Shown one piece after another: positions 32,182 to 39,822 of a DNA stretch of 39,822 bases. A program made the position numbers and the translations under genes. Numbering within the stretch: the first letter of the stretch is position 1; every line of letters starts with the position of its first letter. Below the pieces are notes generated by a model. The model searched no databases and was not told where the DNA came from. It saw nothing but the letters and a program-made list of their open reading frames with translations. The stretch covers positions 1 through 39,822 of the forward strand of contig CAMDRT010000041.1 in assembly GCA_945906815.1 (NCBI GenBank), given 5' to 3'. This DNA is from Bordetella parapertussis. GTDB lineage: Bacteria > Pseudomonadota > Gammaproteobacteria > Burkholderiales > SG8-41.

Positions 32182-33264
32182 ATGTCGACTCAACCATCCA
32201 CCCGCGTTTTCGCCGGAGGCGCCCATTTCGCATTGAAGAATGGCAAGCACTACCGCGGCGGTCTCTTTCGTAAATCACACGATGCCGCCTTCGGCGAGTC
32301 GCAATGGCAGTCATTGACCGCGGGCTTGCCGGAAAATGTTGAGGCACGCGTGATCCTGTTCCATCCGCGTGAGCGCGACGTCATTTTTGTCGGTACTCAG
32401 GATGGTCCTTATCGCAGCACCGACGGTGGCGAGCATTGGGAGCGTCTCGGTTTTCCCGAGCGCGGTGCGATCGTATGGTCAATGGCATTCCATCCCACGC
32501 GTGAGCAGGTGATGTATCTGGGTACTGCCCCGGTCGCGTTGTATCGCAGCACCGATGGCGGCGACAACTGGCACCGGCTGCCCGGCGCGGTGTCCCCCGA
32601 ACACTGCCCCATGGGCTTTCCCACGCGCACCATAGGCATTGCCGCAGATGGCGGACGCGATGACGAAGTGTATGCCGCGCTGGAAGTGAGCGGCGTGCTG
32701 CGCAGCAACGACGGTGGCGACACCTGGTCCGATCTGTCGGAGCCGCTGATCAAGCTTTCCGCACAACCGCATCTGAAGAGCCGCCTCGGCAGTGATACCG
32801 AAGCCGAGGGCATGCTCGATTCGCATGCGATCGCCGTGAGCAGCGCGTCGCCCGGCAATCCGTTTCTGGCCGTGCGCATGGGCGTGTTCCGCAGTGGCGA
32901 CCGCGGCACCTCGTGGCGCGACATCGAGGTGGGCCGTTACTCGCCGCTGACGTACTGTCGCGACGTGATGGTGTCGCCGCACGATGCGCGGGTGATGTAC
33001 GCGTGCCTGTCGACATCGGCGCGCGGTAAGGAAGGTTCGATCTATCGCAGCGACGATGTGGGCGTAACCTGGCGCCGCTTTGACCAAGGCGTTACGGCGC
33101 ATGCCACCATGATGTCCTCGGCGGTGAGTCCGCGCGATCCGGCGCAGGTATGCTGTGTTTCGCGCTGCGGGGAAGTATTTGCCACGGTTGATAACGGAGA
33201 GTCGTGGCTGCAATCGCAGTTGCCTGCCGATGTGCATGATGTTTATGCGGTGGCGGTAGGCTAA
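32182..33264 (+). CDS. Asp-box (BNR-repeat) beta-propeller protein
   Basis: This 360-residue protein is built of repeats with the Asp-box pattern S-x-D-x-G-x-x-W: RSTDGGEHW, RSTDGGDNW, RSNDGGDTW, RSGDRGTSW, RSDDVGVTW and VDNGESW. This predicts a six- or seven-bladed propeller of the sialidase/VPS10/Ycf48-like superfamily. No signal peptide or membrane segment is seen, so it should be cytoplasmic, whereas many relatives are exported. Enzyme activity cannot be assigned. GGAGG is ten bases before the chosen ATG (32182). It is the first gene of a five-gene operon. Confidence 0.85.
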   Translation: MSTQPSTRVFAGGAHFALKNGKHYRGGLFRKSHDAAFGESQWQSLTAGLPENVEARVILFHPRERDVIFVGTQDGPYRSTDGGEHWERLGFPERGAIVWSMAFHPTREQVMYLGTAPVALYRSTDGGDNWHRLPGAVSPEHCPMGFPTRTIGIAADGGRDDEVYAALEVSGVLRSNDGGDTWSDLSEPLIKLSAQPHLKSRLGSDTEAEGMLDSHAIAVSSASPGNPFLAVRMGVFRSGDRGTSWRDIEVGRYSPLTYCRDVMVSPHDARVMYACLSTSARGKEGSIYRSDDVGVTWRRFDQGVTAHATMMSSAVSPRDPAQVCCVSRCGEVFATVDNGESWLQSQLPADVHDVYAVAVG

Positions 33265-33302
33265 GGCGTTCGGCTGGAATCGAAGCCCGCAGAGGAGACA
33301 GC

Positions 33303-34223
33303 ATGTCTACAGCAAATCCTATAGTAGGCAACGGCCGGCACACCTTTGAAGTGCATGAAAACTGGGCGCATCCGCCGCAGGGTTACGAGATGCTGGCGGC
33401 TTCGGTGACGGTGGACGCGCAGGATCGCGTCTATTGCTTCAATCGCGGCCAGGCGCATCCGGTCATCGTGTTCGACCGGGACGGAAACTTCCTCACGTCG
33501 TGGGGCGCGGGCTTGTTTGCATTTCCGCACACCATACGCGCGGGCAAGGACAATCATCTGTGGCTGGTGGATCGCGATCACGCGCAGATGATGTTGTTTA
33601 CGACCTCGGGCCAGTTGCTGCGCACCTTGGGCAGCAAGGGGTTGCGCTCGGACACCGGGGTTGCGCCTGACGATTTCCGCTCGGACGCCTACCTGCGCGT
33701 GACGCACGGTGGCGGCCCGTTCAACCTGCCCACGGACATCGACGTGGCACCGTCCGGGGAAATGTTTGTCACCGATGGTTACGGCAACGCGCGCGTGCAC
33801 AAATTTGCGGCCGATGGCAGCTATCTTTTTTCGTGGGGCGAGCCGGGAACCGGGCCCGGTCAGTTCAAGCTGCCGCACGCGGTGTGGATCGATCGCAAGG
33901 GGCGTCTGCTGATCGCGGACCGCGAGAACGACCGCGTGCAGGTGTTCGATCAGAACGGCAAACTGCTGCACATTTGGCCGGTCAAGCTGGTCGGGCCCGC
34001 GGTCATCTATGTAGACGCCAACGACATCGTCTACATCGTTGAGCACAATAGCGGCATGCTCAGCGTGCTGACGCTGGACGGCGAGCGCCTAGCGCACTGG
34101 GGGGACCCCGCGTTCCGTTCGTGTCACGGCATCTGGGGCGACTCACATGGCGATCTGTATGTGGTGCGCGCCGGGTCGTGGGGGCGCCGTCGCAGCATCG
34201 TGAAGCATGTGCGCGTGGGCTAG
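33303..34223 (+). CDS. NHL-repeat six-bladed beta-propeller protein
   Basis: NHL-type repeats are clear: FPHTIRAGKDNHLWLVDRDH, LPTDIDVAPSGEMFVTDGYG and LPHAVWIDRKGRLLIADREN as starts of blades, each followed by V-F/M-x-x-x-G. The architecture resembles the peptidylglycine alpha-hydroxyglycine amidating lyase and SMP-30-like propellers, some of which are metal-dependent lactonases or lyases. It has no signal peptide. GAGGAGA precedes the ATG. It is 38 bases from the first propeller gene and 30-50 bases from the third. The substrate is unknown. Confidence 0.85.
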   Translation: MSTANPIVGNGRHTFEVHENWAHPPQGYEMLAASVTVDAQDRVYCFNRGQAHPVIVFDRDGNFLTSWGAGLFAFPHTIRAGKDNHLWLVDRDHAQMMLFTTSGQLLRTLGSKGLRSDTGVAPDDFRSDAYLRVTHGGGPFNLPTDIDVAPSGEMFVTDGYGNARVHKFAADGSYLFSWGEPGTGPGQFKLPHAVWIDRKGRLLIADRENDRVQVFDQNGKLLHIWPVKLVGPAVIYVDANDIVYIVEHNSGMLSVLTLDGERLAHWGDPAFRSCHGIWGDSHGDLYVVRAGSWGRRRSIVKHVRVG

Positions 34224-34271
34224 GGCGCCTACCCGTTCGCAATCATCCATCGTGTGAAGGATATTCCCGCA

Positions 34272-35372
34272 GTGAGTGCAGCCTATAAACTGGCGGTGTC
34301 GGCGAACGATGCCAAGGTAGAGCTTGTAAACGGTGTGGTGCGCGCGGTGAAGCATCCGCAGCCGGACAGCGTCAGCATCATTGACCTCACGCGCACGCCG
34401 CCCACGATTGTGGCGCAGGTCGAGGCGCCCACCAGCGTGGCGGGGCCGCCGTATGCCGTCGCCGTTACAGCGGACGAATCACTGGCCCTGGTCAGCGCCG
34501 CTACCCGCGTCGATCCGGCGGACGCTACGCGGATCATCCCCCACAACGTGTTGAGCGTGATCGATCTCAAGGCCACGCCGCCGCGGGTGATTCAAACGCT
34601 GGAAGCGGGCGCCGGCGCTTCCGGTATTTCGATCAATGCCGCTAACACGCTCGCGCTGGTGGCCAATCGCGGCGAAGGCACGGTTTCGATATTCACCATC
34701 GCCGCAAACACCCTGACCCCGGCGGGCAAGCTGCCTGTGGGAGACGCGAAATCCAGTCCCAGCCATGTGGTCATTACACCCGACGGCGCGCGCGCGCTGG
34801 TGACGCGCGACGGGGATCATGGGCTTACCCTGCTGCGCATCGATGGCGACAAGGTCGAGGTGACCGAGCGCACCTTCTACGCGGGATTCCGACCTTACGG
34901 CGCTGACATCACGCCGGACGGTGCGCTGGCCGTGGTGGCCTGCATGGGTCGGGGGCAGGGCGACGTGGATACCGTAAGTGTGATCGATCTGCGCTTGAAT
35001 CCGCCCCGCACCGTCAGTACCGTCAGTGTGGGCACGACGCCCGAAGGCATCAAACTTTCAGCGGATGGCCGCTGGTGCGCGGTAGTCGCGCAGGAAGGAT
35101 CGAACCGTCCCCTTGCTTCACCGTTCTACAATGCGCGCGGCAAGCTGGTGGTGCTGGCATTGAAGGGCACACAACTGACCCCAGTAGCAGAGGCGCCGAT
35201 CGGCGGCTGGTCGCAAGGCGTTGCGTTTTCCGCCGATGGGCGAACCCTGCTGGTGCAGAACATGGTGGAGCGGGATATTCAGGTATTTGCTTTCGACGGC
35301 AGCAGCTTGCGCGAAACCAGCCGCATCCCGCTGGCGAGTGGCGGCGCGGCGCTACGCACGGCCGGGCGTTAG
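34272..35372 (+). CDS. YVTN-type beta-propeller protein
   Basis: This is a third propeller of yet another type, with YncE/YVTN-like blades (SVSIIDL, NVLSVIDL, GTVSIFTI, TVSVIDL) alternating with VTPDGARALV and ISINAANTLALVANRG. Related proteins include 6-phosphogluconolactonase-type lactonases and YncE. No signal peptide is present, unlike YncE. I prefer GTG 34272 because AAGGA is ten bases ahead; GTG 34254 would add six residues but has no ribosome site. The next gene is separated by a structured 145-base leader. Confidence 0.8.
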   Translation: MSAAYKLAVSANDAKVELVNGVVRAVKHPQPDSVSIIDLTRTPPTIVAQVEAPTSVAGPPYAVAVTADESLALVSAATRVDPADATRIIPHNVLSVIDLKATPPRVIQTLEAGAGASGISINAANTLALVANRGEGTVSIFTIAANTLTPAGKLPVGDAKSSPSHVVITPDGARALVTRDGDHGLTLLRIDGDKVEVTERTFYAGFRPYGADITPDGALAVVACMGRGQGDVDTVSVIDLRLNPPRTVSTVSVGTTPEGIKLSADGRWCAVVAQEGSNRPLASPFYNARGKLVVLALKGTQLTPVAEAPIGGWSQGVAFSADGRTLLVQNMVERDIQVFAFDGSSLRETSRIPLASGGAALRTAGR

Positions 35373-35421
35373 TTTTGTAAGTTATTGATTTTATTTAGGG
35401 TGAGCGTTGCGTGTGCGGCAA

Positions 35422-35485
35422 CCCGCTGCGGATCATCGCGGCTGGCAAGAGCCGGCCATGATGGAGCGCATGCTCACGCAGCGGG
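35422..35485 (+). promoter_or_regulatory. Nested hairpin in the leader of the flavoenzyme gene
   Basis: Three nested stems are visible. The outer stem is CCCGCTGCG (35422-35430) with CGCAGCGGG (35477-35485). The middle stem is ATCAT (35432-35436) with ATGAT (35458-35462). The inner stem is GGCTGGC (35440-35446) with GCCGGCC (35451-35457), closed by an AAGA loop. The element sits between the third propeller gene and the flavoenzyme gene, about 20 bases before the ribosome site. It could be an attenuator, a processing site or an unknown cis-regulatory RNA. Confidence 0.5.
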
Positions 35486-35517
35486 ACACTGACACAAACC
35501 ACACTGAGGTCAAAATT

Positions 35518-36696
35518 ATGAATGCACCGCTTACATCGTCCGCTATATCGAGCCCGCTCGATGCCGCGCGCCAACTGGCGCCACAGATACGCGCAGCCGC
35601 CGACCAGATCGAAGCCACCCGCGAATTGCCGCGTCCACTGTTCGAGGCGTTGGCCGATGCCGGCTTGTTTCTGATGGGCGTGCCGCGCGCGCTGGGTGGC
35701 CTGGAGGTTGATCTGCCGTTGTATGTACAGGTGATCGAGGCACTCGGAAAAGCCGACGCCAGCACGGCGTGGGCGGTGAACCAGGGCGCGACCTTTGCCA
35801 TGTTCGCGGCCTTTATGCAGCCGCATGCCGCGCGCGCCATCTGGACAGACACGCCGCGCAGTGTGGTGTCGAACAGCCCGGTCCCGTCGGCGCAAGCGGT
35901 GGTGGCACTCGGCGGCTTTCGCGTCACCGGCAAACAGGGTTTCAGCACCGGTTGCATGCACGCCTCGTGGGTGGCGGCGCATGCGCAAGTGATGGAAAAC
36001 GGCAGCGTGCGACTACGCAACGGCAAACCGGAAATCCGTTATTGCCTGATTCCGAAAACCGAGGCGCAGTTGCACGACACCTGGCGCACGCGCGGCATGC
36101 GCGGCACCGGCACCCATACGTTCGAGGTGAAGGATGTGTTCGTGCCCGAAGATCGCACGGTGCTCACCTCCAGGGACACGTTGATCAGCGACGGCCCGCG
36201 CTACCGCATTCCGCAGACGCTCACTTTTGCCTCTGGCGACGGCATCACCGCGCTGGCCGTGGCGCGTAGTTGCCTCGATGCCTTCTTCGAACTCGCCGGC
36301 GCCAAAGCGCCGCGTCACCTGACGGGCCTGTTGCGTGACCAGGCGCTCAGCCAGTTCACCGTGGGTCAGGCCGAAGCCATGATCGGTTCGGCGCGCGCTT
36401 ATTTGATGGAGGCCGTCTCGCATATCTGGAACGAGGCCCAACAGACGGGCGCGGTCAGCATGGAGAAACGCGTGGCGCTGCGCCTCGCGGGCACCCATGC
36501 CATCCGGGTCGCCGCGCAAGTGGTCGAGAGCATCTATTCCGATTGCGGAGGCAATGCCATTTTTGAAGACAATCTGATCCAGCGCCACTTCCAGGACATC
36601 CACGTGATCACCCAGCACCTGCAAGCCCGTCGCGCCTATTACGAGATGGTGGGCAAATACCATTTGGGGCTGCCCATCGACGAAAACCGGCTTTAG
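35518..36696 (+). CDS. Acyl-CoA dehydrogenase-fold flavin monooxygenase
   Basis: This 392-residue protein has the acyl-CoA dehydrogenase three-domain layout but lacks clear acyl-CoA signatures. It looks like the group D flavin monooxygenases (such as HsaA, DszC and indole-3-acetate monooxygenase relatives), which use FADH2 or FMNH2 supplied by a separate reductase. Visible points are LADAGLFLMGVPRALGGLEV near the start, GGFRVTGKQGFSTGC at the flavin-binding beta domain, RGTGTHTFEVKDVFVP, and YSDCGGNAIFEDNLIQRHFQDIH near the end. The start is ATG 35518 with GAGGT upstream. No reductase gene is seen nearby. It is the fourth gene of the operon and lies 15 bases before the dioxygenase gene. Confidence 0.85.
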   Translation: MNAPLTSSAISSPLDAARQLAPQIRAAADQIEATRELPRPLFEALADAGLFLMGVPRALGGLEVDLPLYVQVIEALGKADASTAWAVNQGATFAMFAAFMQPHAARAIWTDTPRSVVSNSPVPSAQAVVALGGFRVTGKQGFSTGCMHASWVAAHAQVMENGSVRLRNGKPEIRYCLIPKTEAQLHDTWRTRGMRGTGTHTFEVKDVFVPEDRTVLTSRDTLISDGPRYRIPQTLTFASGDGITALAVARSCLDAFFELAGAKAPRHLTGLLRDQALSQFTVGQAEAMIGSARAYLMEAVSHIWNEAQQTGAVSMEKRVALRLAGTHAIRVAAQVVESIYSDCGGNAIFEDNLIQRHFQDIHVITQHLQARRAYYEMVGKYHLGLPIDENRL

Positions 36697-36711
36697 GCCA
36701 GGAGAAAACCC

Positions 36712-37635
36712 ATGCTGACCATTACCCCAACCGGCAAGACACTGGGCGCCACGATCACCGGCGTGGATTTGTCAACGCCGCTCACCGTAGCCGATTTTGC
36801 GCAAACCCTGAAGGCGCTGGGGCAATACGGCGTTTTGCGCTTTTCGGGGCAGCATATCGACGCCGCGGCGCTGCGTGATTTTTCACTGCGCTTCGGACCG
36901 CTACAGGTCGGTGTCAGTGCGGGCTTTCGTCACGCGCAGGTGCGTGAGGTGGGCATCCTGTCCAATGTTGTTGAGAACGGTAAGCCGATTGGGTTGGCCG
37001 ATGCGGGGCAGGATTGGCACACCGACATGTCGTACCGCGAAACCGTGGGTTTCGTCAATGTGCTGTATGCGCTGAAAGTGCCGGTGCGCAATGGCAAGGC
37101 CATAGGCGACACGCTGTTCGCCAACATGCACGCTGCATACGAAGGACTCGCGCCTGAATGGAAAACACGTCTTGCCGGCATGACGGCAACGCACGACTTC
37201 AATAAGTTCTGGGACAACATGCGCCACCATCACGGCAGCAGCCGGCCGCCGCTCACCCCGGAACAGCGCGCCCTACGTCCGCCGGTGGTGCATCCGCTAT
37301 TCATGACGCATCCCCTCAGCGGGCGCACGGTGCTCTACTGCAATCCGGGTTATGCGATACACATCAACGATATGAGCCCGGGCGAAAGTGACCAGGTGCT
37401 CGCTATGCTGTTCAAACACCAGTTGCAGGATCAGTACATCTACCGCCACTCCTGGCAGGTTAATGACTTATTGATCTGGGAACACATCGGCACGCTGCAC
37501 AACGCCATACCCGATTACGCTCTCCATGAGCATCGCATGATGTTGCGCTGTCAGGTCATGACCACGCCCCAGGTGTTTGAGCCGGGATTTGTCACACGCG
37601 CGGTTGAGCGGGGCGCCGTGGCCCATGGCGGCTGA
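36712..37635 (+). CDS. TauD/TfdA-family Fe(II)/2-oxoglutarate dioxygenase
   Basis: The iron site is visible as His103 and Asp105 in DWHTDMSY, with the distal His263 in TLHNAIPDY. Arg275 in HRMMLR should bind 2-oxoglutarate. The N-terminal ITPTGKTLGATITGVDLSTPL is typical of the family. Members hydroxylate taurine, 2,4-D, alkylsulfates, carnitine precursors and others, so the substrate is open. CAGGAG precedes the start. With the flavoenzyme gene it gives two oxidative steps in one operon, suggesting breakdown of a small organic compound. Confidence 0.92.
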   Translation: MLTITPTGKTLGATITGVDLSTPLTVADFAQTLKALGQYGVLRFSGQHIDAAALRDFSLRFGPLQVGVSAGFRHAQVREVGILSNVVENGKPIGLADAGQDWHTDMSYRETVGFVNVLYALKVPVRNGKAIGDTLFANMHAAYEGLAPEWKTRLAGMTATHDFNKFWDNMRHHHGSSRPPLTPEQRALRPPVVHPLFMTHPLSGRTVLYCNPGYAIHINDMSPGESDQVLAMLFKHQLQDQYIYRHSWQVNDLLIWEHIGTLHNAIPDYALHEHRMMLRCQVMTTPQVFEPGFVTRAVERGAVAHGG

Positions 37636-37670
37636 TTTCCGGCTACCCGTTTTTTCAAAATAAATTCAAA

Positions 37671-37700
37671 TAGCTACCCTTAGCTACCCTTAGCGACCAC
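37671..37700. repeat. Three tandem 10-mers (TAGCTACCCT) in a convergent gap
   Basis: Two perfect TAGCTACCCT copies and one diverged copy (TAGCGACCAC) fill the gap between the dioxygenase gene and the small minus-strand gene that follows. Confidence 0.85.
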
Positions 37701-37704
37701 TAGA

Positions 37705-37998
37705 TCACGACAATCCGGCAGCGGCATTGTCGTAACCGCCGCGCCCGCCGTAATCCGCCTGCGCGATGGCACGCTGGAGCGCGGCCGCGAGATCCTTCGC
37801 CGCTTCCAGTGAAATCTCCAACGCGATGCGTGAACCCGGCCCCAGGGCCTGGTTCACGAAGTCCAGTGTGATCGCGTCTTCAAACAGAGCATGGTGCGGA
37901 TGGTCGTACGACACCACGGCATGCGTGAGGTCTATCCACCCTTCACCGCCCTTGCCCATGCCATCGGTCTTGACTATCTCAAGGATGGAAGTGCACAT
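37705..37998 (-). CDS. DUF6295-like small protein
   Basis: This is a 97-residue cytoplasmic protein. MCTSILEIVKTDGMGKGGEGW, then YDHPHHALFEDAITLDFVN, and SRIALEISLEAAKDLAAAL look like the small family listed as DUF6295, which I recall and cannot verify here. No function is known. It starts two bases after the stop of the dienelactone-hydrolase family gene, so the two form a small operon. The C-terminus is Gly/Ala rich. Confidence 0.75.
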   Translation of the reverse strand: MCTSILEIVKTDGMGKGGEGWIDLTHAVVSYDHPHHALFEDAITLDFVNQALGPGSRIALEISLEAAKDLAAALQRAIAQADYGGRGGYDNAAAGLS

Positions 37999-38000
37999 CG

Positions 38001-38747
38001 TTAGGCCGCGAGATGTTTCCCGAAGAACGCATGCACCTTCTTCCAGCCGTCCAGCGCCGCTTCTACGCGATACATCGGCCGGTCGTAATAGAAAAAGCCG
38101 TGGCCTGCGCCATCGTAGCGATGGAATTCATAGTTCTTGCCGTGTTTTTTGAGTTCAGCTTCGTGCTGGTTCACTTGCTCCGGCGAAGGCGCTTTGTCGT
38201 CGTTGCCAAACAGCCCCAGCAGCGGGCATGACAGGCCACTGGTGAGATCGATGGGTGCAACAGGCATCTTGGGATTTAAGTCTTCCTTGGCCATCACCAC
38301 GCGCCCGCCCCACAGCTCAATCGCGCAGTCGATATCCTTATGCTGGCACGCATAGAGGAAGGTCTGGCGGCCTGCCGAGCAGGAGCCAATCATGCCGACC
38401 TTACCATTCACGTAGGATTGCGAACGCAGCCACTTCACCGCGCCTTGGGTGTCGCCCATGGCCTGCGCGTCGGCAATACCACCCTCGGCGCGCACTTTGG
38501 CCGCGATGTCGTCCGCTTTGCCCTCGCCCGCACGGTGAAACAGGTTGTGACAGATCACCGCATAGCCGTGGTGTGCAAAGCGACGCGCGGTTTCGAAATT
38601 CCACTCGTCCCAGCCGGGTATGTGGTGGACCATCACCACCCCCGGAAACGGCCCCGCGCCGAGCGGGCGCGTGACATAGGCCGAAATCTGTTCGCCGTTG
38701 TGGCCAGGGATCATGATGGTGTCTGTGGTCATGCCTTTGTGTGTCAT
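38001..38747 (-). CDS. Dienelactone hydrolase family protein
   Basis: This is an alpha/beta hydrolase of the DLH family (248 residues). The nucleophile is a Cys, as in true dienelactone hydrolases: GMIGSCSAGR with Cys123. The acid is in GNDDKAPS (Asp183 or Asp184) and the His is in YDGAGHGFF (His216). VMVHHIPGWDEWNFETARRF near the start forms the oxyanion side. It has no signal peptide. AAAGGA precedes the start. Such enzymes open lactones at the end of chloroaromatic or other ring-cleavage routes. A role with the nearby oxygenase operon is plausible but inferred only. Confidence 0.9.
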   Translation of the reverse strand: MTHKGMTTDTIMIPGHNGEQISAYVTRPLGAGPFPGVVMVHHIPGWDEWNFETARRFAHHGYAVICHNLFHRAGEGKADDIAAKVRAEGGIADAQAMGDTQGAVKWLRSQSYVNGKVGMIGSCSAGRQTFLYACQHKDIDCAIELWGGRVVMAKEDLNPKMPVAPIDLTSGLSCPLLGLFGNDDKAPSPEQVNQHEAELKKHGKNYEFHRYDGAGHGFFYYDRPMYRVEAALDGWKKVHAFFGKHLAA

Positions 38748-38794
38748 GGTGAGTCCTTTCTAGGATGCTGGATGGATGGTTGAAACAGAAATTC

Positions 38795-38810
38795 GGGCGC
38801 ACTAGCGCCC
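38795..38810 (-). other. Hairpin between the cytochrome c and hydrolase genes
   Basis: A perfect GGGCGC-TAGT-GCGCCC stem lies in the 150-base gap between the two minus-strand genes. No T run follows, so its role is unclear. Confidence 0.35.
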
Positions 38811-38897
38811 GCTGGGCTGGAGCATATCAGGGGCGTGTGCAGAATTCCCGGAAATTTTTTCCCAACGCACGCAACGTACGCTACGCGCTGTGCCCCC

Positions 38898-39797
38898 TCA
38901 TTTTTTCGCTGCCGGTTCATCCGCGATCGCTGGCAGCGAGCGCAAATACGCAATCATCGCCGCGAGGTCGCTTGCGGTCAGCTGCCCGGTGGTATTGCGT
39001 ATGACTTCACCCATGGCTTCGGCGGGCACATCGCCGTCGGGCGTGACGCCACTTGACAGGAAGTCAGCGAGATCCTTGTCGCCCCATTTTTTCTTGAGCG
39101 TTGCGGGCGTCAGATTGGGGACGTCCTTGCCTTCGGGACCCTTGCCGCCGGCAAGGAAGCGCTCGCGCCGCGGGCCGCCCATGACGTTGCGCGGCGTGTG
39201 GCATTCGCCGCAATGGCCCAACGCGGTAGTGAGATACGCGCCGCGATTCAGCTCCGGCGAAAGTTTGGGATCGGGCGTGAATACTGCGGGCTTGAAATAC
39301 AGCCACTTCCAGAAGCTCACCCCCAGGCGCACGTTGTAGGGAAAGCGCACTTCATGCGGGCGGCTGGTTTGGGCATTCGCGGGCAGGCGGCGCAGGTAGG
39401 CCCACAGGTCGCGCACATCCCCATCGGTCATGGCGCTAAACGAGGGATACGGAAAGGCCGGAAAATAATGGGCGCCATCGGGTCGCTTGCCTTCGCGTAT
39501 GGCGCGCACAAAATCGGCTTCGCTCCATTTTCCGATGCCGGCCTCGGCATGCGGCGTGATGTTCGGACCGTAGAAGGTGCCGAACGGTGACTTGAGCCCG
39601 CGGCCGCCAGCGTAGGGGACAGCGTCCTTTTTTTCACTGGTGTGACAGCCCAGACAGCCGGCGGCCTTTGATAAGTACTCGCCGCGTTTGACATCGCCCG
39701 CTGTGCTCTGGGCGCTGGCTACTCCCGCAACAGCGAGTAACGCCAAGGCCAGCACCACGCTCAGACGTGTGCACACTAGCGCATTTACCCCATTCAT
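38898..39797 (-). CDS. Exported diheme cytochrome c
   Basis: A signal peptide (residues 1 to about 29, ending ASA-Q) is followed by two class I cytochrome c domains. Heme sites are CLGCH (Cys48 to His52) and CGECH (Cys196 to His200), and Met123 and Met262 are likely axial ligands. It resembles the cytochrome subunits of membrane-linked alcohol, aldehyde and gluconate dehydrogenases, which have two or three hemes, and could pass electrons from a periplasmic oxidation. No partner dehydrogenase is seen in the window; it may lie to the right. GAGGG is upstream of the ATG at 39797. Confidence 0.92.
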   Translation of the reverse strand: MNGVNALVCTRLSVVLALALLAVAGVASAQSTAGDVKRGEYLSKAAGCLGCHTSEKKDAVPYAGGRGLKSPFGTFYGPNITPHAEAGIGKWSEADFVRAIREGKRPDGAHYFPAFPYPSFSAMTDGDVRDLWAYLRRLPANAQTSRPHEVRFPYNVRLGVSFWKWLYFKPAVFTPDPKLSPELNRGAYLTTALGHCGECHTPRNVMGGPRRERFLAGGKGPEGKDVPNLTPATLKKKWGDKDLADFLSSGVTPDGDVPAEAMGEVIRNTTGQLTASDLAAMIAYLRSLPAIADEPAAKK

Positions 39798-39822
39798 CTG
39801 CTTGCCCTCAAAGCGCGAAAAC

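Noticed and set aside
32479..34046. Long minus-strand open frames opposite the propeller genes
   Set aside because: The propeller repeats on the plus strand are clear. The antisense products are Arg/His-rich and without motifs.
30636..39822. Prophage or integrative element after tRNA-Ser
   Set aside because: No integrase, phage structural gene or repeat of the tRNA 3' end is visible, so only a possible island boundary is reported.

Overview
The window looks like a chromosomal segment of a Betaproteobacterium, most likely in or near the Nitrosomonadales-type lineages. The evidence is the gene order gyrA-serC-(serA)-pheA-hisC-tyrA-aroA-cmk-rpsA-ihfB-lapA-lapB-pyrF-rfaE1-rfaD-cysM, a mtaD-ubiG-gph/OmpA block beside gyrA, a kinase-only (split) rfaE1, and a tmRNA tag reading ANDERYSLAA. 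The taxon is an inference from synteny, not a database result.

Layout. (1) 1-600: ssrA (tmRNA) on the minus strand with its terminator. (2) 773-3609: a small, visibly less GC-rich envelope module. It holds a lipoprotein alpha/beta hydrolase, a class I SAM methyltransferase-like protein with a signal peptide, and a convergent secreted protein of unknown function whose start is surrounded by palindromes. (3) 3738-8527, minus strand: gph, ubiG and mtaD, then two paralogous OmpA-domain lipoproteins, each with its own terminator. (4) 8869-25973, plus strand: a long run of core genes. These cover DNA gyrase A, serine and aromatic amino acid synthesis, cytidylate kinase, ribosomal protein S1, IHF-beta, LPS-assembly regulators LapA/LapB, pyrimidine synthesis, heptose synthesis and ComEA. 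(5) 26150-30138: cysM, a PolB-like 3'-5' exonuclease, rlmD, and a Bax-inhibitor-1 family membrane protein on the minus strand. (6) 30310-30635: a strongly palindromic MITE-like element that ends one base before tRNA-Ser(UGA). (7) 30741-39797: an accessory, probably catabolic region. It has a cupin, an atypical SDR, an operon of three different signal-less beta-propeller proteins followed by an acyl-CoA-dehydrogenase-fold flavoenzyme and a TauD-type dioxygenase, then a DUF6295-like protein, a dienelactone-hydrolase family enzyme and an exported diheme cytochrome c.

The most unusual signals are these. Short tandem repeats (7-, 10- and 12-mers) recur at gene junctions, including three perfect heptamers inside the aroA reading frame. 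The MITE-like element has 31-base hairpin arms and abuts tRNA-Ser. The five-gene propeller/oxygenase operon has an elaborate nested hairpin in its internal leader. The exported methyltransferase is also odd, because SAM is not expected outside the cytoplasm. No integrase, transposase, CRISPR array or rRNA gene is visible.
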